Below, piece by piece: positions 7,046-13,621 of a stretch of DNA of 16,827 nt. The position numbers and the translations under genes are program-made. Within the stretch, counting starts at the first letter, position 1, and every line of letters begins with the position of its first letter. The notes under the pieces are model-generated. The model saw nothing but the letters and a program-made list of their open reading frames with translations. It did no database searches and was not told the origin of the DNA. The stretch spans positions 1 to 16,827 of the forward strand of contig CAZAMT010000056.1 of the NCBI GenBank assembly GCA_964486145.1. Reading direction: 5' to 3'. The stretch comes from CAZAMT01 sp964486145 (GTDB taxonomy: Bacteria > Bacteroidota > Bacteroidia > Bacteroidales > JAAAOM01).

Positions 7046-8926
7046 CTATTTGCCAATACAATATAAATTTTCTTCACCCCTGAAATAAATCTTGCCATCG
7101 GCAAATGCAGGGGTTGTTACAATTCGTTCACCCAGTTTGGGTTCACTTATGATGTTTGGTTCCTTGCTCACTTCCATGACATGAGTAGTCCCGTTCATGG
7201 TGCTGGCATACACTTTACCATCCGCCACAATGGGCGATGAATAAAACCCCTCGTTGAATTCCTGTTCCCAGTATTTTGTACCATTTTTCACATCGTAACA
7301 AACAAAAACACCGTAGGTAGTGGCAATAAATAACAACCCTTCACTCACTACCGGACTGGCTACTTCGGGCATATATTCATTGTCTTCCCAGACGGTCTCT
7401 CCCGTTGTCGGATCAATCGCCACCAGGCTGGCATATTCGTTGGTGGCAATTATCAAACCTGAGCCAAATGCCGGTGAGGGTCCTACTTCACCCATCATGC
7501 ATTTGTTCGACCATAGCTGTTTTCCTGTTTCAGCATCGTATCCCGCAACCAATGGGGCCGAGGATAAAACAACCTGGTATTTTCCATTGACTTTTGCCAG
7601 AATGGGTGAAGCCCATGAAATTTGGGTATCTCTTCCTGTTTCCCAAATTGTTTCTCCTGTTATACTGTTCAAGACAAAAAGTTTTCCGCCCTTGTTTGTA
7701 TCAAACTGAACAAACACCTTTTCTTTCAGCATGATCAATGAAGATGAATGACCATAATGGTTATCGGGGACTCCGAGGTTCCTGGCCCATTTTCTGTTGC
7801 CCTGCATGTCAAAAGCGATGATGTCACCCGTGCCGAAGATGGCAATGACATGGTTTCCGTTAGTTGTTACCGAAGGTGCGGACAAACCTGTATCGTCAGT
7901 GGTTTCCGGAGGAGTGGACGGTGATCCTTCGATATTGGTGACTTCTTGTTCCCATAGCAGGTTTCCGGTGTTCCGGTTATAACAAAATATTTTCAGCCCG
8001 GTTTCATCGCCACCGGCAATAAACAACTTTTCATCCCACAAGACCGGGGAATTGTAACCTTTTTTAGGAATTTTTACTTTCCAGGCAATATTTTTCCCGG
8101 ATGCACCATCCCAATCTGTTGGGATGTTTTTATGTTTAGAGATACCATGTCCCCAGGCTCCCCTGAATGAGTTATAATTATTTTCGATTTCGGACGCAGC
8201 AGGGAATGCTATTCTTTTTATCGATTCTTCGGCGGTATTTTCATTATGTGCTATCTCTTCTCCGGAATCTTTGGCAGTTTCTTCACCCGCTATTTTATTT
8301 CCAGATGTAATTTCTTCTTTGGTTACTTCCTGACCATTCCGAACTTCAGCATTATCATTGGTATTTCCAATGGAGATATCAATAACTTCAATATTTTCGT
8401 TCTCGTTAGTCAACGCAGCAGAAGTGATTTGTGATTCGGGTTGATCTGTTCCGTACATGTTGAATGTATCCTGGGTTAAGAAACCTGCTGCAAGCGCTAA
8501 TACCATAATTGCTCCGGTTGCAATTAAAATCCATCGTTGTGACAATATTCTGTTCAGATTTTCATCCGGTTTTTGTTCTTCCGGCTTGTCAATCTTTGAT
8601 GTTAGCGAATGACGTGTGCGCAGGGATGCAATTAAAACAATGCCGGCAAACAACAGCAAATAACTTCCGGTTTTCACCTGCCAGCGGCTATTGAAGTATG
8701 CTTTTCGTGCCATGAGATCATATTCCCGGATTTCTTTCCGCAGCGCATCGTTATTGGGGTTCTCCTGGAGTTTTTCAACCAGCGACTCGATGACCTTACT
8801 TTCAATAACATCGTTGCGGTTGATTTGCACATAATTTAACAGCAACAGCACACTTACCAGCAGCACGAAAATGCCGCTGATGATTGTACTATTTGATGTC
8901 AGTTTTATTTTATCATTTTCTGTCAT
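7046..8926 (-). CDS. Membrane-anchored PQQ-like beta-propeller protein with three N-terminal helices
   Basis: A 626-aa protein joining a membrane module to an extracytoplasmic propeller. Hydrophobic helices are visible at about 13-35, 86-106 and 132-151; between the first two is a charged segment of about 50 residues (LVEKLQENPNND...REYDLMARKAYF). After the third helix comes a long acidic, low-complexity linker (about 155-235, rich in N, E, T and S), then a PQQ-like propeller beginning with the SFRGAWG opening near 245. Repeats such as LFVLNSITGETIWE, SLVAIDPTTGETVWE and VFVCYDVKNGTKYWE follow, and the protein ends YCIGK. It lies between the polyferredoxin (12 nt upstream) and the NuoEF-like gene (4 nt downstream). 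It could dock periplasmic partners to the membrane electron carrier (inference). No haem or quinoprotein catalytic motif is visible. Stop is TAG. Confidence 0.9.
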   Translation of the reverse strand: MTENDKIKLTSNSTIISGIFVLLVSVLLLLNYVQINRNDVIESKVIESLVEKLQENPNNDALRKEIREYDLMARKAYFNSRWQVKTGSYLLLFAGIVLIASLRTRHSLTSKIDKPEEQKPDENLNRILSQRWILIATGAIMVLALAAGFLTQDTFNMYGTDQPESQITSAALTNENENIEVIDISIGNTNDNAEVRNGQEVTKEEITSGNKIAGEETAKDSGEEIAHNENTAEESIKRIAFPAASEIENNYNSFRGAWGHGISKHKNIPTDWDGASGKNIAWKVKIPKKGYNSPVLWDEKLFIAGGDETGLKIFCYNRNTGNLLWEQEVTNIEGSPSTPPETTDDTGLSAPSVTTNGNHVIAIFGTGDIIAFDMQGNRKWARNLGVPDNHYGHSSSLIMLKEKVFVQFDTNKGGKLFVLNSITGETIWETGRDTQISWASPILAKVNGKYQVVLSSAPLVAGYDAETGKQLWSNKCMMGEVGPSPAFGSGLIIATNEYASLVAIDPTTGETVWEDNEYMPEVASPVVSEGLLFIATTYGVFVCYDVKNGTKYWEQEFNEGFYSSPIVADGKVYASTMNGTTHVMEVSKEPNIISEPKLGERIVTTPAFADGKIYFRGEENLYCIGK

Positions 8927-8938
8927 TGCTGTACCATT

Positions 8939-10201
8939 TTATTTTTCAACAGGACAAAAATCCATACACCGTCCACAACTGTAACAGTCACCTTTGTTAG
9001 GCTGGTAATCTTTTCTTTTTCTGTAAATTACCTGGTTTAATAATGTTAATCCGAAGACGAGTCCCAAAAATCCACCGAGGTACCATCCCCCGGTTTTAAA
9101 TTGTTGCTGTATTTCTTCGGCTTCCTCAACCAACGTGTCCAATGATTTACCTGACGACATGAAGGTTTCTATATCGATATTTTCTGTGTTATTTTTTAAT
9201 TCAGGGTTTGATACCAGCAGGTTGGCAAGATAAACATCCGGGTGTACTTTTGAAAGCACCCTGTGTGAACCGGAGATTGCAAAACCGCCCAAAGCAACGA
9301 GAACCGGGATCAGTGCTGCATAAAGCATAAACTTTCGAATATTGGTTGTGGTATTCGGTTTCAGTTTAGCATCCGATGGTTCTTCAATGGCGTCAAAGGG
9401 ACAGGAATTGGCGCACAATTTACATTGAATGCATTTTGAAGGTGTTATGGAAAGATGCTTTTTCGAGAATAATGAGGTGATTTTTAGCAATGCACCGTAG
9501 GGGCATAAAAACCTGCAATACGGCCTTGCAATGAATAAGCCCATTAAGAGAAAACTAATTCCCAGAATGATCATGAGGAAAGGTCCGTCCATTCTGAATA
9601 TGCCAATAAACGGATCGTACCGGCAAATAATGAAATCGGTTCCTGTGGCTGCAAACAAGATAGCCAGGCCGAGATATATAAAAGGTATCAAACCCAGTGT
9701 TTTTCTGAGCCAGGGGGCAACAGATATCGGTTTAAGAACTACCAGGTCCTGTATGGCGCCCAAAGGACAGGCCCCTGCGCAAAACACCCTGCCATAAAAG
9801 AGGGAGAAGATGAGCGGGGCGACAAAAAAAGCCAGCACCATTAATGATATAGCGTAGCTGCCATCAAACAACGTTAAGGATACATTCTGCACCGAACCTA
9901 TCGGGCAAATGCATCCCTTCCTGTAAAAACCGAAATAGGCCAGTGTAAAGATTGAAATCCACAATATGCCGCGTCTGGATCGTTTTTTCAATGCAAACCA
10001 GGTGGTAATTGACAGGACTACCAATAAAACGATGACATCAAAATATTCCAGTGCATTGGACCGGGGTTCGGGGGTGGTTGGGTCGGGTTGCTCATAACCG
10101 GTTTCAAACTCCGGTTTTGGGAACCTTTGTTGTGTAAAAGCCCCGTAACACTGAAAAAGTAAAAAAAGGAATGTGATATAGAATATAGTTTTACGCGACA
10201 T
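8939..10201 (-). CDS. Multi-spanning membrane polyferredoxin, NapH / NosR-C-terminus-like
   Basis: A 420-aa integral membrane iron-sulfur protein likely to carry electrons between the quinone pool or cytoplasm and the periplasm. A signal-like first helix (1-24) and proline-rich linker are followed by about six hydrophobic spans (around 52-70, 78-92, 116-136, 168-186, 207-226, 290-310) and a final one at 372-391. The NosR/NapH-type motifs at membrane faces are GCICPIG (C97, C99), CAGACPLGA (C141, C145), CRYDP (C193) and CRFLCPYGA (C229, C233). Two classical [4Fe-4S] sites follow: C257/260/263/267 and C406/409/412/416. The last cluster sits at the extreme C-terminus, four residues from the stop. 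The gene begins 3 nt after the Tat-ferredoxin gene, the NapG-NapH/MauM-MauN pairing, which supports a two-component quinol or NADH to periplasm relay. The exact subfamily is not assigned. Confidence 0.92.
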   Translation of the reverse strand: MSRKTIFYITFLFLLFQCYGAFTQQRFPKPEFETGYEQPDPTTPEPRSNALEYFDVIVLLVVLSITTWFALKKRSRRGILWISIFTLAYFGFYRKGCICPIGSVQNVSLTLFDGSYAISLMVLAFFVAPLIFSLFYGRVFCAGACPLGAIQDLVVLKPISVAPWLRKTLGLIPFIYLGLAILFAATGTDFIICRYDPFIGIFRMDGPFLMIILGISFLLMGLFIARPYCRFLCPYGALLKITSLFSKKHLSITPSKCIQCKLCANSCPFDAIEEPSDAKLKPNTTTNIRKFMLYAALIPVLVALGGFAISGSHRVLSKVHPDVYLANLLVSNPELKNNTENIDIETFMSSGKSLDTLVEEAEEIQQQFKTGGWYLGGFLGLVFGLTLLNQVIYRKRKDYQPNKGDCYSCGRCMDFCPVEK

Positions 10202-10204
10202 TAT

Positions 10205-10783
10205 TTATCCTTCTTCCCTGTTTTTTGTAAAATCACCTTTAATAATATATGGATCATCGGCCGGTACCCTTTTAATGGCATTTGAAGGGCAAACCCTGGC
10301 GATGGAACACTGGTTGCAATTATCACAAAGATTATGATTTATCTGCAAATGCAGTGAGCCGTTGCCAAACGATGAACAACCTTTCACGCATTTTGCACAG
10401 CCAATGCATAATTCTTCCTTAATGATGTACTCGTAATAAGGTTCTTCAATAAATTTCCTTTCGATGGCAGCCGTAGGGCAAAGCATATTCTCTGCGGCGG
10501 TATTTCTTTCTTTGGCATCAGGTTTCAGGTATCCCCCGCATAAATCGCAATAGCCACATAAATCGTAAGCGTGTACGCACTTTACAGCCGATGGCGTTTT
10601 TACACATTCAGTCGCACAGCGCCCGCATTGGGTGCATGCAAACGGATCAATCTGCCATACATAATCTTTTTTTGTGGTATTTGTTAGTGCCATACCGCCA
10701 ATACCGCCCAATGCCAATGCCAGTGACATCCGCATGCCGTTTTGGATGAAGTCCCGTCTGTTGTATGCTTTGTCTTCACTCAT
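10205..10783 (-). CDS. Tat-exported four-cluster ferredoxin, NapG/MauM-like
   Basis: A 192-aa periplasmic or membrane-tethered iron-sulfur protein. The twin-arginine signal is clear: RRDFI at 9-13, then a weakly hydrophobic stretch MSLALALGGIGGMAL. The mature part has 17 cysteines: C50/53/56/60, C69, C76/79/82, C102, C126/129/132/136 and C153/156/159/165, enough for four [4Fe-4S] clusters with one residue spare. The segment C69-C82 (CVHAYDLCGYCDLCGG) departs from a standard ferredoxin repeat. NapG/MauM relatives also carry four clusters and work with a NapH/MauN membrane partner, which is the next gene 3 nt downstream. Its start codon lies inside the end of the upstream small Tat gene (8-nt overlap), so the two are translationally coupled. 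Its electron acceptor is not evident; the propeller proteins are the only other exported products in the operon. Confidence 0.93.
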   Translation of the reverse strand: MSEDKAYNRRDFIQNGMRMSLALALGGIGGMALTNTTKKDYVWQIDPFACTQCGRCATECVKTPSAVKCVHAYDLCGYCDLCGGYLKPDAKERNTAAENMLCPTAAIERKFIEEPYYEYIIKEELCIGCAKCVKGCSSFGNGSLHLQINHNLCDNCNQCSIARVCPSNAIKRVPADDPYIIKGDFTKNREEG

Positions 10784-10967
10784 TTTTTAATTCATTTGCT
10801 TCTGGTAATTCGCAACTGCTTAATTTCCTGCAATTTTTACATATGAAACGATTATCGCAGCTTTCTTCGTTGAACCCCTCTTTTTTAATCGTAATGACGC
10901 TCACAAGGGCCAATCCTCCAAGAAAAAGGCCCCGCCCTGATTGCTCTATGAATGTTCTTCTGTTCAA
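10776..10967 (-). CDS. Small Tat-signal protein with four-cysteine motif
   Basis: A 63-aa protein of unknown function. It opens with a twin-arginine-like signal (NRRTFIEQSGRGLFLGGLAL), and its short mature part has just four cysteines spaced C-x5-C-x2-C-x5-C (SCDNRFICKNCRKLSSC), enough for one FeS cluster or one zinc. The cysteine-bearing part is about 30 residues. The start codon is TTG: there is no ATG between the in-frame TAA at 10980-10982 and the RR motif, and the residue after the start is already part of the Tat box. An A-rich leader precedes it. The gene overlaps the downstream four-cluster ferredoxin by 8 nt. Export by the Tat route fits a cofactor inserted in the cytoplasm, perhaps as a small electron carrier or assembly partner of that ferredoxin (inference). 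Confidence 0.72.
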   Translation of the reverse strand: MNRRTFIEQSGRGLFLGGLALVSVITIKKEGFNEESCDNRFICKNCRKLSSCELPEANELKNE

Positions 10968-10979
10968 AATATCTGCTTT

Positions 10980-11036
10980 TTATCGGATTTTATAAAATTT
11001 TGCTCTTGTTTCAGGTACAACCTCAAATGATAGCAT
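10980..11036 (-). CDS. Possible 18-aa small ORF between the NHL-like gene and the small Tat gene
   Basis: ATG at 11036 opens an 18-codon frame (MLSFEVVPETRAKFYKIR) ending TAA at 10980, 12 nt before the TTG of the small Tat gene and in the same frame. It starts 24 nt after the stop of the NHL-like gene. Nothing identifies a product. It could be a leader peptide that sets reinitiation at the TTG start, or chance. Recorded because it fills most of an otherwise unexplained 93-nt gap. Confidence 0.2.
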   Translation of the reverse strand: MLSFEVVPETRAKFYKIR

Positions 11037-11060
11037 CTGATTGTTAAAATCCTGTCTTAT

Positions 11061-12023
11061 TTAATTTTTCTTTTCAAACACCCGAATGAGTTTTTTATCC
11101 TTGTCGAGCCCCCAGATTCTACCCTGGTTGTCGGTAGTTACATCTAAGGCTTCACCTTCTTCGGTAAATTTCGAAGGCGGTGCAACAACGGCCGCCAATT
11201 CCCCGGAGGGTTTATATTCTTTTATCCGGACTATTTTTTTTTCACTGGTGATGAAATTTCCATTGGGTAAGAAGGTAAATTGAGCGGGATTACAGCAACC
11301 ACTGAAACCGTCAATGTCCATGGTAGATTTTTCCCAGTATCCATTCAAATCACCGTCATAACTATAATTTTGAAGGGCATGTAATCCGGGATTTGTTATC
11401 CACAATTCATTATCCGTATTCATTGCTAAATCGAAATTTGCACTTGGAACAATAAATCCGTGTAACACTGAGCCTCCTGATTCTCCTGCGAATTCAGATA
11501 TTTTATTGGCTTCCTGATTATAAAGAATGACCCTTCTTTTTCCGGCATCAGCGACAAATATTAATGTATCAAGATTTGCCACGGAGGTAAAATAGGATTC
11601 TTCCGGTTCCACCTCAGATTGATAAAGTATGTCACCATCATTGTTTACAATAGCAATGTATCGCTTGAAAGCAAGAATAGCATGATTGGTTTTAAAAGAA
11701 ATGGCATAAATTTCATCGTTATATTCTTTTTTCAATAACTGATTTCCATAGTTGTCAATTATTTGAAGGTAATTATCTGCAACGACTCCAATTTTATTAT
11801 CATGCCAGGAAATTCCGTGAGGTTTTTCCGCATCTATTCGTATTTGTTTCGTTTCCTTGTATTGTATAAGTTCAGGATCAACTACCTTGTATTGTTCTAC
11901 ATTAAGCTCATAAGGATTTCCGGACCGTTTATCGGGTTGGCCTCCAACAAAATCAAACACAATGACCAGAACGATGATCAACGCCAGGGAGATAAGAAAA
12001 ATGAAGATACCTTTATTTTTCAT
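11061..12023 (-). CDS. Membrane-anchored NHL/6-bladed beta-propeller protein with GCCNP motif
   Basis: A 320-aa protein with a single N-terminal hydrophobic anchor (about residues 5-27, GIFIFLISLALIIVLVIVF) and no clear cleavage site, so the propeller is probably tethered on the outer side of the cytoplasmic membrane. The blades are NHL/SMP-30-like rather than PQQ-like: HGISWHDNKIGVVAD, FVADAGKRRVILYN, ELWITNPGLHALQNY and RIWGLDKDKKLIRVF. A vicinal Cys pair, C243-C244, lies in FSGCCNPAQFTFLPNGNF, then ITSEKKIVRIKEYKPSGEL. From memory, the GCCNP...LP-G-F-TSEK pattern recurs in NHL proteins near periplasmic ferredoxin genes; I could not check this. ATG at 12023 is chosen because it places the anchor at the N-terminus and overlaps the stop of the 32-codon ORF as ATGA. 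No enzymatic residues can be assigned. Confidence 0.88.
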   Translation of the reverse strand: MKNKGIFIFLISLALIIVLVIVFDFVGGQPDKRSGNPYELNVEQYKVVDPELIQYKETKQIRIDAEKPHGISWHDNKIGVVADNYLQIIDNYGNQLLKKEYNDEIYAISFKTNHAILAFKRYIAIVNNDGDILYQSEVEPEESYFTSVANLDTLIFVADAGKRRVILYNQEANKISEFAGESGGSVLHGFIVPSANFDLAMNTDNELWITNPGLHALQNYSYDGDLNGYWEKSTMDIDGFSGCCNPAQFTFLPNGNFITSEKKIVRIKEYKPSGELAAVVAPPSKFTEEGEALDVTTDNQGRIWGLDKDKKLIRVFEKKN

Positions 12024-12118
12024 CTGTTTAAAATTTGTGACCAAACCTGAAATTTGGCACTCATTTCAATCATGGTCGTGTGTGCCTCAGTAATTATCTC
12101 AGACATGGTCTGTTTCAT
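12020..12118 (-). CDS. Probable small gene of 32 codons coupled to its neighbours
   Basis: A short reading frame that fills the whole gap between the third propeller gene and the NHL-like gene. ATG at 12118 comes one nucleotide after the upstream TAA. The frame runs 32 codons (begins MKQTMSEIITEAH, ends FQVWSQILNR), and its TGA overlaps the ATG of the NHL-like gene as ATGA. The product is methionine-rich with alternating polar and hydrophobic residues, compatible with an amphipathic helix. No cysteine, signal peptide or known motif is present. The tight joins at both ends are the main evidence that it is translated. Alternatively it is only a coupling leader that delivers ribosomes to the next gene. 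Confidence 0.5.
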   Translation of the reverse strand: MKQTMSEIITEAHTTMIEMSAKFQVWSQILNR

Positions 12119-12119
12119 T

Positions 12120-13544
12120 TTAATTCGCGTTAATGTTCATACAAACCATTGTTTTCGAATCTCTTAAAACCATGTAACCATCGGCAATGGCTAGTGGTGC
12201 CCAGGCGTCGTGCCCTTCGAGTATTTTCTTTTGCGAGAATTTATTGTAACCGCTTGTTGTTGCCTCAATGATATATAACTCTCCATCGTCTTTCAATAAA
12301 AAGAATTTACCATCAGCAAGGATATACGGACCCAGGCCAAACCTGTCTTCTTTTCCGCTGGTCCAGACAAATTCATTGGGATTGTCGGGGTGAACACAAA
12401 CCAATTGGTTACGATTGGTGCCCCCGTCTTTTGGGAGGATACCGAACAGGTGTCCTTCGAAGTATATAGGAGTTTGTTGTTCGCAGGCCAAACCATCACC
12501 GGGTTTGTATTCATGTAAAACTTCAACTGAAAAACCGGCTTCGTCTTTGTTAAGTTGAAGCATCATGGCACCTGCACCATACCCTGCAGTCAGGAATATT
12601 TTACCATCGGGCATACAAACGGGAGCCGGGGCAACAACAGAATGATCCCAGGCTGAAGTTTCCCAAAGAATATTACCAGCATCCCTTTTCCCGGCAGATA
12701 CGGCACAAACGCCACCTACTGCTGCATATACAAACATTTTTTGACCTTGATATTCATAAGGCATAACCGAGGAGTGGGACATTTTCCATTCATTCGGATT
12801 GGGTGTTTTCCACAGTTTTTTTCCGGTTTTGCAATCTACCCCGATAAGCAACGCATCGCCACCTGTTGCTAAAACAGCAACGCCATCAACGATAAGCGGG
12901 CATTGGCCCGTATACCATAAGGGTACTTCACTGTTATACTCTTTTTCTATATCAATGCCCCATAAGAAGTCTCCTGTTTCCCTTTCAAGGCACATAACAT
13001 GGCAACGGGGCCCCATTGTTAAAATATAATTTTCGGTAACAGCCGGAACGGTGCGTGACATCCCATGGTTTCTTTTAACATTGACGTTATACCATCGTTG
13101 CCATAGCACATTTCCTGTTGTCAGTGAAAGGCAATTGAGTACATCGGCACGTTTTTCCTCATCGTAATCGAGGACATAAACAAGGCCTTTATATATTGCA
13201 GCACCGGCATGGCCTTCACCTAATTCCATTGACCAGATTATGTCCTGTTCTGCAGTAAAATTGTTGACGAGTTTTCTTTCTGGTTTGTAGATATTATCAA
13301 AGTTTTCTCCTCTAAACCGTGGCCAGGTTTCTTCCAATTCATTTGATTTCTTTGAAAATCGTTCAAAAAATTCCCCGATATTGACCTCTTCGAGGGCGTC
13401 AGCACCTTCAGCCGGATTGTCTGCGCCGGGCGTACTTACGGAAAATGCACGTGTCGGGTCGGTCGATATCCACCATGCAAGCGAACTTAGCATGATGAAT
13501 GCCAGGCCAAGGAGAATAATTATATGTAATTGTTTGATAATCAA
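12120..13544 (-). CDS. PQQ-like beta-propeller protein with N-terminal anchor, third in operon
   Basis: A 474-aa extracytoplasmic protein. An uncleaved-looking hydrophobic N-terminus (IIKQLHIIILLGLAFIMLSSLAWW) is followed by an acidic linker (about 35-70), then a propeller that starts at TWPRFRGENFDNIY. Blade signatures include NCLSLTTGNVLWQRWY, MCLERETGDFLWG, GVDCKTGKKLWKTP and YIIEATTSG. For an exported propeller it is unusually rich in cysteine (CHVMC, GQCPL, VDCKT, GVCAV, PVCMP, LACEQ, LVCVH, MVCMN), so disulfides or metal binding are possible. The start is TTG at 13544: the preceding codon is a TAG stop, and the first ATG (residue 18) would delete half the anchor. The nearest relatives in the window are the two propellers upstream, with the same W-x-x-FRG/WRG opening and GEGHAG/GEGHSS element. 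It lies 77 nt after the second propeller gene. Confidence 0.88.
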   Translation of the reverse strand: MIIKQLHIIILLGLAFIMLSSLAWWISTDPTRAFSVSTPGADNPAEGADALEEVNIGEFFERFSKKSNELEETWPRFRGENFDNIYKPERKLVNNFTAEQDIIWSMELGEGHAGAAIYKGLVYVLDYDEEKRADVLNCLSLTTGNVLWQRWYNVNVKRNHGMSRTVPAVTENYILTMGPRCHVMCLERETGDFLWGIDIEKEYNSEVPLWYTGQCPLIVDGVAVLATGGDALLIGVDCKTGKKLWKTPNPNEWKMSHSSVMPYEYQGQKMFVYAAVGGVCAVSAGKRDAGNILWETSAWDHSVVAPAPVCMPDGKIFLTAGYGAGAMMLQLNKDEAGFSVEVLHEYKPGDGLACEQQTPIYFEGHLFGILPKDGGTNRNQLVCVHPDNPNEFVWTSGKEDRFGLGPYILADGKFFLLKDDGELYIIEATTSGYNKFSQKKILEGHDAWAPLAIADGYMVLRDSKTMVCMNINAN

Positions 13545-13592
13545 CTACTATTTTTTTATCAGTTAACTTACTACCTTACTATGTTTGAAACC

Positions 13593-13614
13593 GCACAATA
13601 AGGAAAAATCGTGC
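13593..13614 (-). other. Hairpin in the gap between second and third propeller genes
   Basis: In the transcript, GCACGAU pairs with AUUGUGC across an 8-nt loop (seven pairs, one G-U). It begins 8 nt after the stop of the second propeller gene. No U-run follows, so it does not look like an intrinsic terminator. It may be an RNA processing or stability element, or a partial attenuator, in a gap that also precedes a TTG-started gene. Confidence 0.35.
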
Positions 13615-13621
13615 ATACTTT

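Noticed and set aside
13563..13616. 17-codon frame between the second and third propeller genes as a gene
   Set aside because: It is very short, overlaps a hairpin and has no tight junction with the downstream gene; it is kept only as a possible leader.
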